NCBI GenBank assembly: GCA_007570785.1 | Contig: ML664173.1 | Coordinates: forward strand, 12,991,933-13,055,932 | Direction: 5' to 3' | Origin: Antilocapra americana | Lineage: Eukaryota > Chordata > Mammalia > Artiodactyla > Antilocapridae | Length of the DNA stretch: 64,000 nt | Shown here: positions 10,378 through 20,566 of the stretch, piece after piece | Position numbering within the stretch: position 1 is the first letter of the stretch | How the letters are laid out: each line of letters begins with the position of its first letter | Made by a program: the position numbers and the translations under genes | Notes under the pieces: generated by a model | The model's database searches: none | Told to the model about the DNA's origin: nothing | What the model saw: only the letters and a program-made list of their open reading frames with translations

Positions 10378-10765
10378 AACAATTTTATAATACCCCCTAC
10401 CAAGTCCTATTCTAGGTGCTTTACACAAATTAACTCACTCAATACTACTGAGATTTCTCATTTGAACATTTTAGGCATTTGAACATGAAAACCTTGTCTT
10501 TAATGTTTATGGTCTAGTGGAGGAGATAGACAAGAAAAATGACAAATTTCTAGGATAGAGATATTCCCAGGGTGCTATAGGTGAGGCATCTAGACCATCC
10601 TGGGAGGAGGAGGTTAGGCATCCAGAAAGACTTTGTGAGGATTGATCCCTAAACGAAGGAACTGGGTCCCTGAGAAGTAAAATGACATCTAAGGTTACAC
10701 TCTCACAAGTGGTGTAACTGCAACCCCAATAGGGGCGATGTAGGACCCACACCTCTGCCATTCAC
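10378..10765 (-). repeat. MIR SINE split by a duplicated L2 segment
   Basis: Left half 10378-10473 (CTAGGTGCTTTACACAAATT) and right half 10660-10765 (GGTCCCTGAGAAGTAAAATG, GGTTACACTCTCACAAGTGG) are colinear with a minus-strand MIR. The middle is the second copy of the duplication. Confidence 0.75.
10474..10659 (+). repeat. Local direct duplication, copy 2 (inserted in MIR)
   Basis: GGCATTTGAACATGAAAACC to CCCTAAACGAAGG. The left junction (CATTTTAG|GGC-like) and right junction (GAAGG|AACTGGG) both lie inside MIR. It has no A-tail and no target duplication, so it did not arrive by retrotransposition. Confidence 0.9.
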
Positions 10766-10975
10766 CATGCACACGCCCATTGTTTAATATGTACGGAAAA
10801 AGTGAGAGGAGCCAGCCGAGAAAAATTAAACAAATAACTAGGGAGACAGAGGGAAGCCTGGAGAGCTCACTGTCACAAAAAGAAGGAGCTGAACGCCTGT
10901 TTCTTACTTCAGTGGTAATTAAATACCCATCATGCAATTGGAGGATGACAGTCTGGGCTTAGCCAAGAAGAGATT
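10766..10975. other. No gene seen
   Basis: Unique-looking sequence with no recognised repeat or exon. Confidence 0.4.
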
Positions 10976-11105
10976 TTCACAGTTCTGTAAAATAGGTATT
11001 TTCATATCCCCCAATTTCTAGAGGTGAAAACTGAGGCTTGGCAGAGTCAAGGGACTCCACAAGGTCACTCAGCTAGTAAGGGACCCATCCATTTCTCAGA
11101 CCTGG
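10976..11105 (-). repeat. MIR SINE
   Basis: GGTGAAAACTGAGGCTTGGC and AAGGTCACTCAGCTAGTAAG are the minus-strand MIR core. Confidence 0.85.
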
Positions 11106-11327
11106 CCATCATCTGCACACGGGGCTGGGTCCACCAGAGTGCCGTCCAGGTGCCCAGGGCTGTATCAGGGTGGGAGGGGAGCACATAAACATGGCCACAT
11201 CCCTGCTCCCAGTGGGTCTGTAATCTCGGGGCTCAGATGAGGCTATAACAAATGAACACAGAAATATCATGAGAGGGCAGCATAAAGGTGTGTACCTGGC
11301 TAAATGACACAGACTCTGGGCACCTAG

Positions 11328-11515
11328 GGCTTCCCTGGTGGCTCAGCTGGTAGAGAATCCACCTGCAATGTGGGAGACCTGCGTTCGATCCCTGGGTTGG
11401 GAAGATTCCCTGGGGAAGGGAAAAGCTACACACTCCAGTACTCTGGCCTGGAGAATTCCATGGACTACGTAGTTCATGGGGCCACAAAGAGTCGGACACA
11501 ACTGAGTGACTTGCC
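11328..11515 (+). mobile_element. Bov-tA SINE with 12-bp target duplication
   Basis: Full head-to-tail copy (GGCTTCCCTGGTGGCTCAGC ... AGTCGGACACAACTGAGTGA). CTGGGCACCTAG is duplicated at 11316-11327 and 11516-11527 without mismatch. Confidence 0.96.
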
Positions 11516-11527
11516 CTGGGCACCTAG

Positions 11528-12428
11528 AGCAGGTGAGGAAGCATCAGAGAGCTGATGGACATGGGCTGAGTATTGAAGGACAGGCTGGGAGGATATAGGG
11601 CATTTCCAGGGACCGGGTCCTCCCCTGGGTGTTCTCAGGGAGCGACAGGCATCTGTTGTTTCCACCTGGACAACATCCCTCCTCTATTCTTCCATTGTCC
11701 TTTGAAGTTTCCTCCCCACTGGGAATCCCTGTGGTTTGAATAGGCCTGACCACACCGCTCCCTCAGACTCCAGGGGCGAGGGTTTGATGCCAGTCTGCTC
11801 AATCACTGGGCTTCATTTCTCCCAACTCAGCAGTCTGAACCCCATCCAGCCCGATGATCTCAGGTGTGTGCTGGAACTTTGGGAGGAAGAAACTCTCTCC
11901 CTAAGACAGCTGGTTCTGAGAATGATGTCAGCTTGGGGGTGCTGGGGGGCTACACTGTAGAGAGGTCTGCCTAGACACACACTGAGAAAGACAGGAGAGA
12001 GAAAGATCTGACGATAAGATTTGAGCTCCAGGATCCAGCCATGCCTGGCGGCAAATGAGTAAATTCCCTTTGTTGTTTATGCCAGTTTGCCTTGGGGTTT
12101 CTGTCACTGGAAGGTGAAAGGGGTCTGACTGATACAGACCTCCCGAGGTGACAAACTCCAGGAACCCAAAGCCAGGGTCTGTCTACCTTCTCTGAAGAAC
12201 AGGAGTTGGACAGGAAATATAGTAAGTTAAGTCCATAAAAGAGACAAGGCCTGCGGACCTCTGTAGAGGGGTGAGATCACTATAGAAAAGAATGCAGCAC
12301 AAGTTTAGGATGTATTGAAAGGTCAAATTTGGCTAGAGGATGAAGACATGAGGGGCACTCCGAGGTCAGGTTGCAAAGGTGCGGCTGAAAACCCCAAGTG
12401 CCCAGAGGTGTGGTTTGGGGGTTGACTA
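11528..12428. other. No gene; LTR-like relic near the centre
   Basis: 11990-12145 (GGATCCAGCCATGCCTGGCG, TAAATTCCCTTTGTTGTTTA, TTTCTGTCACTGG) resembles an old LTR 3' part related to 9430-9600. Open frames here on both strands have no recognisable product. Confidence 0.4.
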
Positions 12429-12438
12429 GGGACATAGA

Positions 12439-12761
12439 CGGAAAGGAGATCCAACCAGTCGATCCTAGAGGAAATCAGTCCTGGATATTCATTGGAAGGA
12501 TTGATGCTGAAGCTGAAGCTCCAATACTTGGGCCACCTGATGTGAAGATCTGACTCATTTGAAAAGACCCTGATGCTGGGAAAGATTGAAGGCAGGAGGA
12601 GAAGGGGACAACAGAGGATGAGATGGTTGGATGGCATCACCGACTCAATGGACATGAGTTCGAGTAAACTCCAGGAGTTGGCAATGGACAGGGAGGCCTG
12701 GTGTGCTGCAGTCCATGGGGTTGTAAAGAGTCAGACACGACTGAGCAACCGAACTGAACTG
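12439..12761 (+). mobile_element. BovB LINE 3' end with target duplication
   Basis: GGAGATCCAACCAGTCGATC through CTGAGCAACCGAACTGAACT encodes the degraded BovB ORF2 C-terminus (motif [15 protein letters not shown] near 12618-12660). GGGACATAGA is duplicated at 12429-12438 and 12762-12771. Confidence 0.95.
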
Positions 12762-12771
12762 GGGACATAGA

Positions 12772-13520
12772 TATGTCAGTTTCATGGGATGGGAGACAAA
12801 TTTCCTCCTCCAAGGTCTCTTGAAACGTGTGGATCCCAGGGAAACCAGAGAGACTCTCAGGATGTCATAGAACAGATAAAGAGCTAAGTGTCCAGGTAAG
12901 AGAGGAAAGAGAGGATTTTGTTCCCTGGCCCCACTCTGCCAGGGCCGAGATTCCCCGCTCCCTTCTCCGGCTGAGCCTGGGACAGGAGATGAGATGGATC
13001 CTTGAACAGGCACTATTCCAGGAGGGGCTTCCCAGCTGGGCCCCTCCAAGCACCCTGGCCCTGAGGAGGGGGAACGGTCTGAGTATCTTTCATGGGGGGC
13101 TCCCCTCGGCCTCCCCTGTGGTGCCTCGCAGCACCTCTCAGCACCTCTCAGCAGCCACTGCGGGGCGTGGGGATGTGTCCTGGCTGCTTGAGTTAATTAC
13201 AGTAATTATACCTGCTCTCTCTTTGGCTCTGGTTCCCTTTGTTCCCCCGTTTCCTGCCCGCTCATTTGCAAATCTAATCGCTCTGTGGATTGATTTTTTT
13301 TTTAAGAGAGAACGGGATAAAGAGACAAAGATAGGGTGCAGAGAATGTGGCAGAGAAAAAGTGGGGGTGGGAGTGAGCTGAGAAGGCAGAGAGGGAGGAG
13401 GCGAGGGAGAGAGGTGGGCGAAGCAAGGCAGAGGAGGGAAAGGATTAGAAGCACCTCACTCAGGTGAGGAGGTTCAGAGAGCTGTGGGCAAGGGTTGGGT
13501 ACTGAGGGAGAATGTGTTCT
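12772..13520. other. Unique region with purine-rich tract
   Basis: Repeat-free. A tandem GCACCTCTCA unit lies near 13131-13151, and a GA-rich tract at 13306-13450. A plus-strand open frame of 184 codons (12827-13381) has no recognisable product and runs into low-complexity purine sequence, so I do not call it a gene. Confidence 0.5.
13165..13320. promoter_or_regulatory. Candidate conserved enhancer
   Basis: Inference only. In about 150 repeat-free bases there are AGTTAATTACAGTAATTATA (two homeodomain TAATTA-type cores), CCCTTTGTTCCC (SOX-like), CATTTGCAAATC (octamer/POU-like) and GTGGATTGATTTT (TALE-like). Clusters of this kind are typical of developmental enhancers. Confidence 0.35.
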
Positions 13521-13735
13521 TGCTTAGTCCTGTCTGACTCTGAGACCCCATGGGCTGTAGCCCACCAGCTCCTCCATCCATGGGATTTCCCAGACAAAGA
13601 ATACTGGAGTGGGTTGTCATTTCCTTCTCCAGGGGATCTTCCCCACCCGGGGATGGAATTCGCATCTCCTATTGCCTCCTGCATTGGCAGGAGCATTCTT
13701 TACCATTGAGCCACCTGGGAGGCCTAGTGTAAAAG
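13521..13735 (-). mobile_element. Bov-tA/BovA SINE
   Basis: CTGACTCTGAGACCCCATGG to TTGAGCCACCTGGGAGGCC is a reversed copy. A 7-bp repeat GTGTTCT flanks it at 13514-13520 and 13736-13742. Confidence 0.92.
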
Positions 13736-13742
13736 GTGTTCT

Positions 13743-14012
13743 AGCAATAGTCCCAGCCAGGGTACCAGCCAAACAGCCAGCGTCAACTGCCAGATATCAG
13801 AGTGAGGAGACCTTCAGATAGTGCTAAACCCAGCTGTTGAGTCACCCCCAGCCTCCGAGTCTTCTGGTTGAGACCCCAACATTGTGGAACAGAAAGAAAC
13901 CATCTCTACTTGTGCCCTGTTCAAATTCCTGACAGTCTGTGAGCAGTTCTTTAATGCCACTAAGTTTTGGGGTAGTTTGTTGCATGGCAATGGATAGTCA
14001 GAACAGAGGGTG
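13743..14012 (+). mobile_element. MaLR-type LTR 3' part
   Basis: GCCAGCGTCAACTGCCAGAT, then CACTAAGTTTTGGGGTAGTT and TTGCATGGCAATGGATA, matches the 3' portion of MLT1-type LTRs. Confidence 0.6.
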
Positions 14013-14465
14013 TGCTGGAGTAGAGTCCCCAGATGAAGTTAGCCTCAGTCGAGGAAGCAACCAGGAATCCCAAGACTAGAGTTGATGCCCTGAATCCAGG
14101 TCCTCAGCTATTACTTGGATTCACCCTCAGCACTGCCAATGAATTCTCAAAAGGGAAGGTCAGAGTTCAGGAAGCAAGAAGGCAGAAGTGGGAATGGAAA
14201 TGTGTGTCAGCTTCCTGCAACAGATCAGACGATGTTTACTAAGTACCTACCATGAGTCAGACACAGAACAGCGTCCCCGCCCCACAGGAGCACAGTATAA
14301 TTGGGGAGACAGACACATCCACACTCAGAAGTAATTATAATGCAAAGTTAAGTTTCTGTTAAAAATAAGAGTACTCTGGGAGACTTTGGAAACAGGGATG
14401 TCAGCCTTAAATGTTTCATATTCTAGGATGGCTCACATTTTCTCATAGGTATAAGTGATACGCAC
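14013..14465. other. No gene; L2-like trace
   Basis: GTTTACTAAGTACCTACCAT near 14231 and GGGGAGACAGACACATCC near 14303 look like minus-strand L2. The remainder is unrecognised. Confidence 0.4.
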
Positions 14466-14589
14466 CTCCTGGTTTTCAGCTCTTCGAATCCAAATCTCTT
14501 AGCCAGTCTTTGTAATTGAAGGCCTATTGTACACTCTTGCTTAGAAAAGTCAAGGGCTTCATCAATGCCTTTTCGTATTTTATAAAACC
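14466..14589 (-). other. Exon-like block on the minus strand
   Basis: On the minus strand, a TTTACTTCCACAG acceptor is followed by 124 bases and a GAG|GTGCGTA donor. One frame is open across the block and beyond both sides (about 67 codons with a Met). The peptide is charged and helix-like, including the run Q-L-Q-R-L-A-K-R-F-G-F-E-E-L. Three CpGs survive in AT-rich surroundings and no repeat family is recognised. The length is 41 codons plus 1 base. I cannot name a gene and see no partner exon, so it could be chance. Confidence 0.3.
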
Positions 14590-15160
14590 CTGTGGAAGTA
14601 AATGTTATTTGTTCCCCAAAATCCACTCTCCTGTTCTCCAGAATAACATGATCTGTGATATTTCCTGGTTAATATGAGGATTTGGAATGAGGATTATGTT
14701 TCTAGGCCTCCCCCTCCTTGAAGCTATATATGTGGCTAAGTGACAACGGGATGTACAGTAGGTGGTATATGAAACTTCTGAGTTATATCCTTAAAAGGAG
14801 AAAACATGCCCTTCTTAGTGCCATTTCTGCCTCCTTCTTAGCTGGAATGAGGATGTGGCATTGAGCAATTTTAGATGATGAACGAAATGCCTTAGAAATG
14901 CCAGAACCCAGGTACCTTGTACCTTGGAATCCCGTTTTAGCTGGGTTCTGCCTAGCAGACCCTGGCAAATAAACCTTACTTAGCCTTGTCTAAGAAAGTA
15001 CTATTTGAAGGTCTCCGTTAGTAAATCAAACCCTACCCCAAAAGTCCATTAACGTAAACTATTAGCTCTTGACTTCTGTGCACACACACACACTGTGGCC
15101 CAGCCCCTGGTAGATATTCAAGAATTAGTTAAGGAATTTGTGGTTCAATAAGATCAACTG
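14590..15160. other. Old LTR-like repeat, no gene
   Basis: CCTTAAAAGGAGAAAACATG, TCTGCCTCCTTCTTAGCTGG and TTGGAATCCCGTTTTAGCTG resemble an old mammalian LTR-type repeat; the same kind of block is near 61540. A CACACACACACA run lies near 15082-15093. Confidence 0.35.
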
Positions 15161-15369
15161 TGGGCTTCCCTGGTAGCTCAGTTGTAAAGAATCTGCCTGC
15201 CAATGCAGGAGAAATGGATTGGATCCCTGGGTCAAGAAGATCCCCTGGAGAAGGAAATGGCAACCCACTCCCAGTTCTTGCTTGGGAAATCCAATGGACA
15301 GAGGAGTCTAGTGGGCTACAGTCCCCGGGGTCACAAAGAGTTGGACATGACTTAGCCACTGAAAAACAA
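15161..15369 (+). mobile_element. Bov-tA SINE
   Basis: GGGCTTCCCTGGTAGCTCAG to GGACATGACTTAGCCACTGA. Imperfect flanking repeat AGATCAACTGT / AGACCAATTGT at 15150-15160 and 15370-15380. Confidence 0.94.
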
Positions 15370-15380
15370 CAAGACCAATT

Positions 15381-16154
15381 GTTCATTACTGGCCCCTTGC
15401 TGCCAGGGGGTACACTCTCAAAAGAGTGCAAGGGCACACTTTCCCCTGGGCTCTGATGCCCCCAAGGGCACCCTGCAGTCTGCCAAGTGATCTGCAAGCA
15501 GCACCTTTCTAGAGACCATTTTGCTCAAAGACTTGCTGAAAGGGGTTTTGAACTGTTTATCACTTAAAAGGTTTTGTCATAAGGACAAGACAGAAGCAGC
15601 AAAACTCCACTTTCCCGTGTCAGCCAATCTTGTACTTTTCATGAAGACTAGGAAAGCAGGTAATGTTTGCATGCAGCAAGTGATTGAAGAAGTTGTTCTT
15701 TTTTGTGTCATCAAGGAAAGCTCAGCAGTATCCAAGTAGACTGGGCTATTACTTGAGGGAGGGATGATTAAGCCAGCCTTTCCCTAAGCATGTTGCTGGA
15801 TATTACATGGGGAAAAGAAAGAAAAGGTTTCACGGTCAAATGAGTTTGGGAAAAGCCAGATTAAAACAAAAAGATGATTGCTATGGATTTCTCTGGTTTT
15901 CAATCTGGTGACTCACATAATGAATCTGCAACGGGGGATGTAGCATGCAGACGCACACAGAGCGCACCTTCTTATGAACAGTTCATTGGGGGGCGTCTCC
16001 AAGAATGTGCTTGCTGAGTTATATAATGTTGGTTATGTCTGCCAAAGCCAAGGAGTGGGAAGGTGACTTTAGCCTATTAAATTCTGGAGAGAGTAATGTC
16101 CCAAACCAACCCCTCTGCTATTTCATCGTTTCCCTTTCCACCCCCATTTCCTTT
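15381..16154. other. Unique or unrecognised, no gene
   Basis: No splice-framed exon or known repeat seen. 15500-15950 has the texture of an old DNA transposon but was not identified. Confidence 0.4.
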
Positions 16155-16535
16155 TCATGATGGTTAGTTTTGTATGTCAGCATGGCTCAGCCATAGCACC
16201 CAGTTATCCAATCAAACCCCAATATAGGTGTGATTTCCAAGGTGTTATGTAGATCTAATTAATATTTACAGTCAGATGACTTTAAGGAAATATTATCCTT
16301 GATAATATTACCTGGGCCTCATCCAACAGGTTGAGAGGCCTTGAGAACAAACCTGAAGTTTTCTGGAGGAAAAAGAAACTCAGCCTGTAGACAGCAGCAG
16401 CAACTCCTGTCCAACAGTTTTCCAGACTCCCAGCCTGCTCAGCATTTGTAAATTTGTAAATTTTGGACTTGCCTGCAATCAAATAAGCCAACTGAGCCAC
16501 ACCAACTATTTTCATTTGCCAGAGCAAGCCAAAGC
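16155..16535 (+). mobile_element. MLT2-type ERVL LTR
   Basis: ATGGTTAGTTTTGTATGTCA, then ACCTGGGCCTCATCCAACAG, GGAGGAAAAAGAAACTCAGC and TTTTGGACTTGCC match ERVL LTRs of the MLT2 group. It is an ancient solo LTR; the open frame on the other strand is incidental. Confidence 0.75.
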
Positions 16536-17344
16536 TAACCCCCACATACTGTTGGAGTAAATTCCTCAATAACGCAAAGTTCCAGAAATTATGGAATTTT
16601 GCATGTATCTTTTCCAAGCATAATATTATGAAATTCGAGTTGAAACTTGGAACTGGGATAGATAGAAACAACCAAAAGTTTGAAACATTAACTTGATAAT
16701 CAGATATTCAGAACATTCCAAAAATCATCCAAGGTGGTAACTGACTTGGTATTGTCCTTTAGGCTGCCACTGATGACCTTGACAGTGCCAGTGAGTTGTA
16801 ACCAACAATCAGTCTGAGTGTAAAATTTACTTAGGTTATTATATGGATTCCATATATAGGCTCATCATACGGTTTTTTGTTGTTGTTATCAAAACTCAAT
16901 TACGAAACAAATGAACTAAACCCCTGTGCAATGATTGCACATAACCTTCTCTCTTGTGACAACATTCAAAAACTAGAAGTAAGCTCTGAAAGAAAATCTC
17001 AGTTTCTACACTGAAAGAAGAGGAATGCTAACAAGGATCAATACAATGAAAAGCAAAATCAAATTAGCAAATCTAAACATTGAAGTCCTCTTTGAGGTCA
17101 AGTTCAGAATTGTCTGTGAAAGTGAAGCGTGTGTAATGACAGAGAGTGTGGTTCAACCTTGCTCTCTATATTTTTGTTCGAAGCTGTGTACAAATAAGCA
17201 GTCAAGTTAAAAAGGGTGCTCTTATTTAAGTTATTCATACAGGCAGATGTTAATAAACTCAAAAGCATACATGAACAGTTGGTCAAGACAGTGGAAATAA
17301 CTGAGATTTCTTTGCCTTAAAAGTCAAAGTATTTTTTCTGATTG
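16536..17344. other. No gene; AT-rich, unrecognised
   Basis: A short GTTGTTGTT run lies near 16877. A plus-strand frame of 61 codons at 17025-17210 is not recognised. Confidence 0.4.
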
Positions 17345-19000
17345 TAAAAACAGTGCAGACTTCTGGGTGGAATCACCTGAGCGAGAACACAGAATCTCTC
17401 TCTTCAAATATTCAATGAAATAAAGCAAAAAAGTGAAAACAAGCCAGCAAAAAAAGTCATGAGCAGCAACCACTGAAGAGGAGTCAAAACTTATGCCATA
17501 GAATTCCAAAATGATAGCCAAGAAAAGAAACACGATATTCTGGTGTGATCAGAATGACTGCTTACATCATTTTTTACAAGTGTAGAGCGTAGGAACATAC
17601 TGAGTCCAGAGATTCCTGAGAATTCTCACAAATCCTCTACAATTTGAGGAGATGTGACCTGAGAGAATAAGCAGACAGATCTAGGAAGAGCTGAGGGGAA
17701 ATTCCAGTGAACAGAAGCCCTTCCATCCATGAGGCCTCTGCAGAGTCAGGAAAGGCCACTGGGAGAGAGACAACAGGAAAAATAAAGATTAAAAACCCAA
17801 TCTAACAGTCTAGGGGAAAAAGTAACCTAAGGAATAGAACTGAGTTCCCCAAGAGAGTTTTAGTCTATAAAACTCAATAAAAATTTAAAATCAACAAATA
17901 GTGCATGATAGAATAACAAAATGAAATTACAAGGAATTTCACAAAGCTGAGGAGACAAATTATGAACCAAAATAAAGTTTCTACAAATCTAATAGATAAA
18001 TTAGAAAAAGCTACATAGAATGAAACAGACTCAGCTCACAAAAGAACTACATGTTTGGGGAAAGACCTGATGTAATCACAGTGAATGAGGAGAAAACAAA
18101 ACAGAGATTCAAGAAATTAGGGAATTACATACAGGTGTAGAGGACAAAGATTAACAAGTGTAAGAATAATTGGTGCCCCTAAGTTTTAAAAAATAGGAAT
18201 CAAGAAATATCCTGAAATATAATACAGGAAAATTTCATTGAAATGAAGGAAGAATCAGCCATTCAAAATGATACATATATCATAAAATATCAAGAATAAT
18301 TATTTCAGAATAATAGACATCAAGATGTAGCCTATTTATACTATTGAACATCCAAGAAAATAATGATCAAAATAAATAAATCATGATAGACATCAAGAAG
18401 ACACATCCTAGTTGAATTATTGGACCTCAGAGATAAAAATAAGCAGAATAAGCATGAAAAAAAAATCATATGCATACAATTATTATTCAAATAAACTTGA
18501 TATGGCATTTAAATTTTTTTTAAAAATCTCTCTTTATTTTCAATTAAAAAGAAGAGGGGAAAACATCAGGCTGTTTTCAGAATTCTCACAGCCACACTCA
18601 AAGCCAGAAGACAGTAAGATGTCCACAAACATCTACTCATGCATGTGAGCTCAGTCATGTCCGACTCCTTGGACTTCATAGACTGTAGCCCATCAGACTT
18701 CTCTATCCACGGAATTTTCCAGGCAAGAATACTAGAATGGGTTGGGATTTTCCCAACCCAGGGATCGAACCCTGCACCTCCTGCATTGGCAGGCAGATTC
18801 TTGACCGCTGGGTCCTGGGAAGCCCACAGAGTTCTAAAGGAAAGCAAATTTGACATAACTGCAAATTACACAAATTGTTGTAGAAACATAAGGTTATAGT
18901 CCACTGTTCTCAAACATGATAAAACAAAGAGTCAAACATTCCAACACCTTATTTTAAAAACTACTCAATGAAGTAAGAAAGCCAGGGCAGTGAGTGTGTT
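17345..19000 (+). mobile_element. HAL1/L1-type ORF1-bearing LINE remnant, split by a SINE
   Basis: AATTCCAAAATGATAGCCAA, ATGAAATTACAAGGAATTTC, AGAAGACACATCCTAGTTGA and GCCACACTCAAAGCCAGAAG follow L1/HAL1 ORF1-side sequence. Broken throughout. Interrupted by Bov-tA at 18637-18826. Confidence 0.65.
18637..18826 (-). mobile_element. Bov-tA/BovA SINE
   Basis: GCTCAGTCATGTCCGACTCC to CGCTGGGTCCTGGGAAGCCC, reversed copy inside the HAL1 remnant. Confidence 0.94.
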
Positions 19001-19767
19001 AAAAGAAATCCTCAGGAAAATACCCTGAAAGGAGCCTTCAATCTCCGGCCCAGGGGCCCATGTGTAGGTTTTCCGTTCCCTGGAGGAAAAATGAGACTGA
19101 TAAACCTGAGCCTTGTTTGCAGGCCCTGGGTTTCAGGTGCGTCTGCGTGGCAGCAAAATGAGAGTATCTGCAAAGCCTGTAATTGAAGTCTCTTTGTTTG
19201 GAATCTGGCCTATTTGGTCACTGTCATATCACTTTCTAACACAAAACAAGGCAAAATGAAGCTGTCGTTGGGTTTCACTCTGGGCCCACAATTAAGAAAG
19301 TGACTAAAATCGTGGCTGACCTTTCCTTTGGTGGGGACAGCTTCACTGCAAACCCTGCTGTCTGCTCCCAGCCACTGCATGACCGAGCCCAGCTCTGGAG
19401 TCTGGGACTTTTCAGACAGCTCTAGAAACAAGGCTGGAATCAGGGTGGCTGGCAGCGTCTAGACGCTGTCTGGGTGCTGCGTTTGATCAGGAGCAAGGGG
19501 CATATGAAGTTCTTTTCTCCATCTGTCTCTTGAGGAGCTAAAATTGCCACCTCACTGCAAGATAAAAGAGAATTATAGCATGTCTGGCCCAAAAGACAGG
19601 CACCACATGCTAAGACAGCCCGCAGTACCCCAAGCGTGGGGACAGACCCCAGAGTGTGCTCGTAGGACACCCAGCATGCATGTGACAGCACAGTTCTCCT
19701 CTGAGGCAATCTCCTGTTCCCTGCCAGATGAGAGAGTGGGGGTCAGGGACCCGAGTGGAGAGGCAGG
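19001..19767. other. Unique region, possible regulatory DNA
   Basis: Repeat-free. Includes GTAATTGAAGTCTCTTTGTT and ACACAAAACAAGGCAAAATG (homeodomain and SOX-like cores). Open frames on both strands are unrecognised. Confidence 0.4.
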
Positions 19768-20000
19768 GTAGTGGGGTGGTCAGGATGAGGACCTGGCCCC
19801 AGAGCGCCTGGATTTTAATCCCCTCTGCAACTTCCTGCTGGGCTTCTGGCAATTTCATCTGTGCCTCAGTTTCCCCATCTGTAAAATGAGACTAACTGTA
19901 GTCCCTACTTTATAAGGCAGTTATGAGGATTAAATGTTAACCCATGGAGTGTACTTAGAAAAGCACCCGGCACATTGTGAGCTCCGTATTAGCTATGAGT
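19768..20000 (+). repeat. MIR SINE, nearly full length
   Basis: CTGTGCCTCAGTTTCCCCAT, CTGTAAAATGAGACTAACTG, AGTTATGAGGATTAAATGTT and AAAGCACCCGGCACATTGTG are MIR core and tail. Confidence 0.92.
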
Positions 20001-20243
20001 AGCTCCAATCCTTTGGCCACCTGATGCAAAGAACTGACTCATTAGAAAAGATCCTGATGCTGGGAAAGATTGAAGGCAGGACGAGAGGGGACGACAGAGG
20101 ATGAGATGGTTGGATGGCATCACTGACTCAATGGATATGAGTTTGAGCAAACTATGGGGGTTGATGAAGGACAGGGAAGCCTGGCGTGCTGCAGTCCATG
20201 GGATCGCAAAGAGTCGGACACGACTAAGTGACTGAACACCAAC
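20001..20243 (+). mobile_element. BovB LINE 3' end
   Basis: AGCTCCAATCCTTTGGCCAC to CGACTAAGTGACTGAACACC, inserted directly at the MIR end. It is the plus-strand arm of an inverted BovB pair. Confidence 0.94.
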
Positions 20244-20275
20244 AAGTAATTCTGGGCAAGAGTAATCTTGAAGTG

Positions 20276-20277
<2 letters not shown>

Positions 20278-20347
<70 letters not shown>
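20278..20347. repeat. Long perfect (CA)n microsatellite
   Basis: About 34 uninterrupted CA units. Pure tracts this long are normally polymorphic. Confidence 0.99.
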
Positions 20348-20350
<3 letters not shown>

Positions 20351-20566
20351 CAATGCCATCTAGGGCAAGGAAGCATCTCTGCCCAGGAGCTGGAAGCAAG
20401 CAAAGTCCTCTGAGAAAATAAAATTCAGGTGCAGGAGGCTAAGGTTCCCTCCTTGGGCTTCTGAGATTACCTATGTCCCCTACCTGGTTCACTATGAGTC
20501 AGGACCTCATCTTCTCTCTTATGGTCTGGTTGACATCAGGTATCATCATTTTAACTAGTGTTTTCA
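20348..20566. other. No gene seen
   Basis: Unique-looking spacer between the CA tract and the reversed BovB. Confidence 0.4.

Noticed and set aside
12827..13381. 184-codon plus-strand frame as a gene
   Set aside because: It starts beside a BovB end, passes through regulatory-looking AT-rich motifs and ends in a purine low-complexity tract. No recognisable protein.
16282..16671. 129-codon minus-strand frame
   Set aside because: It is antisense within an MLT2-type LTR and has no relation to a retroviral or cellular protein that I recognise.
20120..20359. Valine/cysteine repeat protein
   Set aside because: It is a translation of the (CA)n microsatellite.
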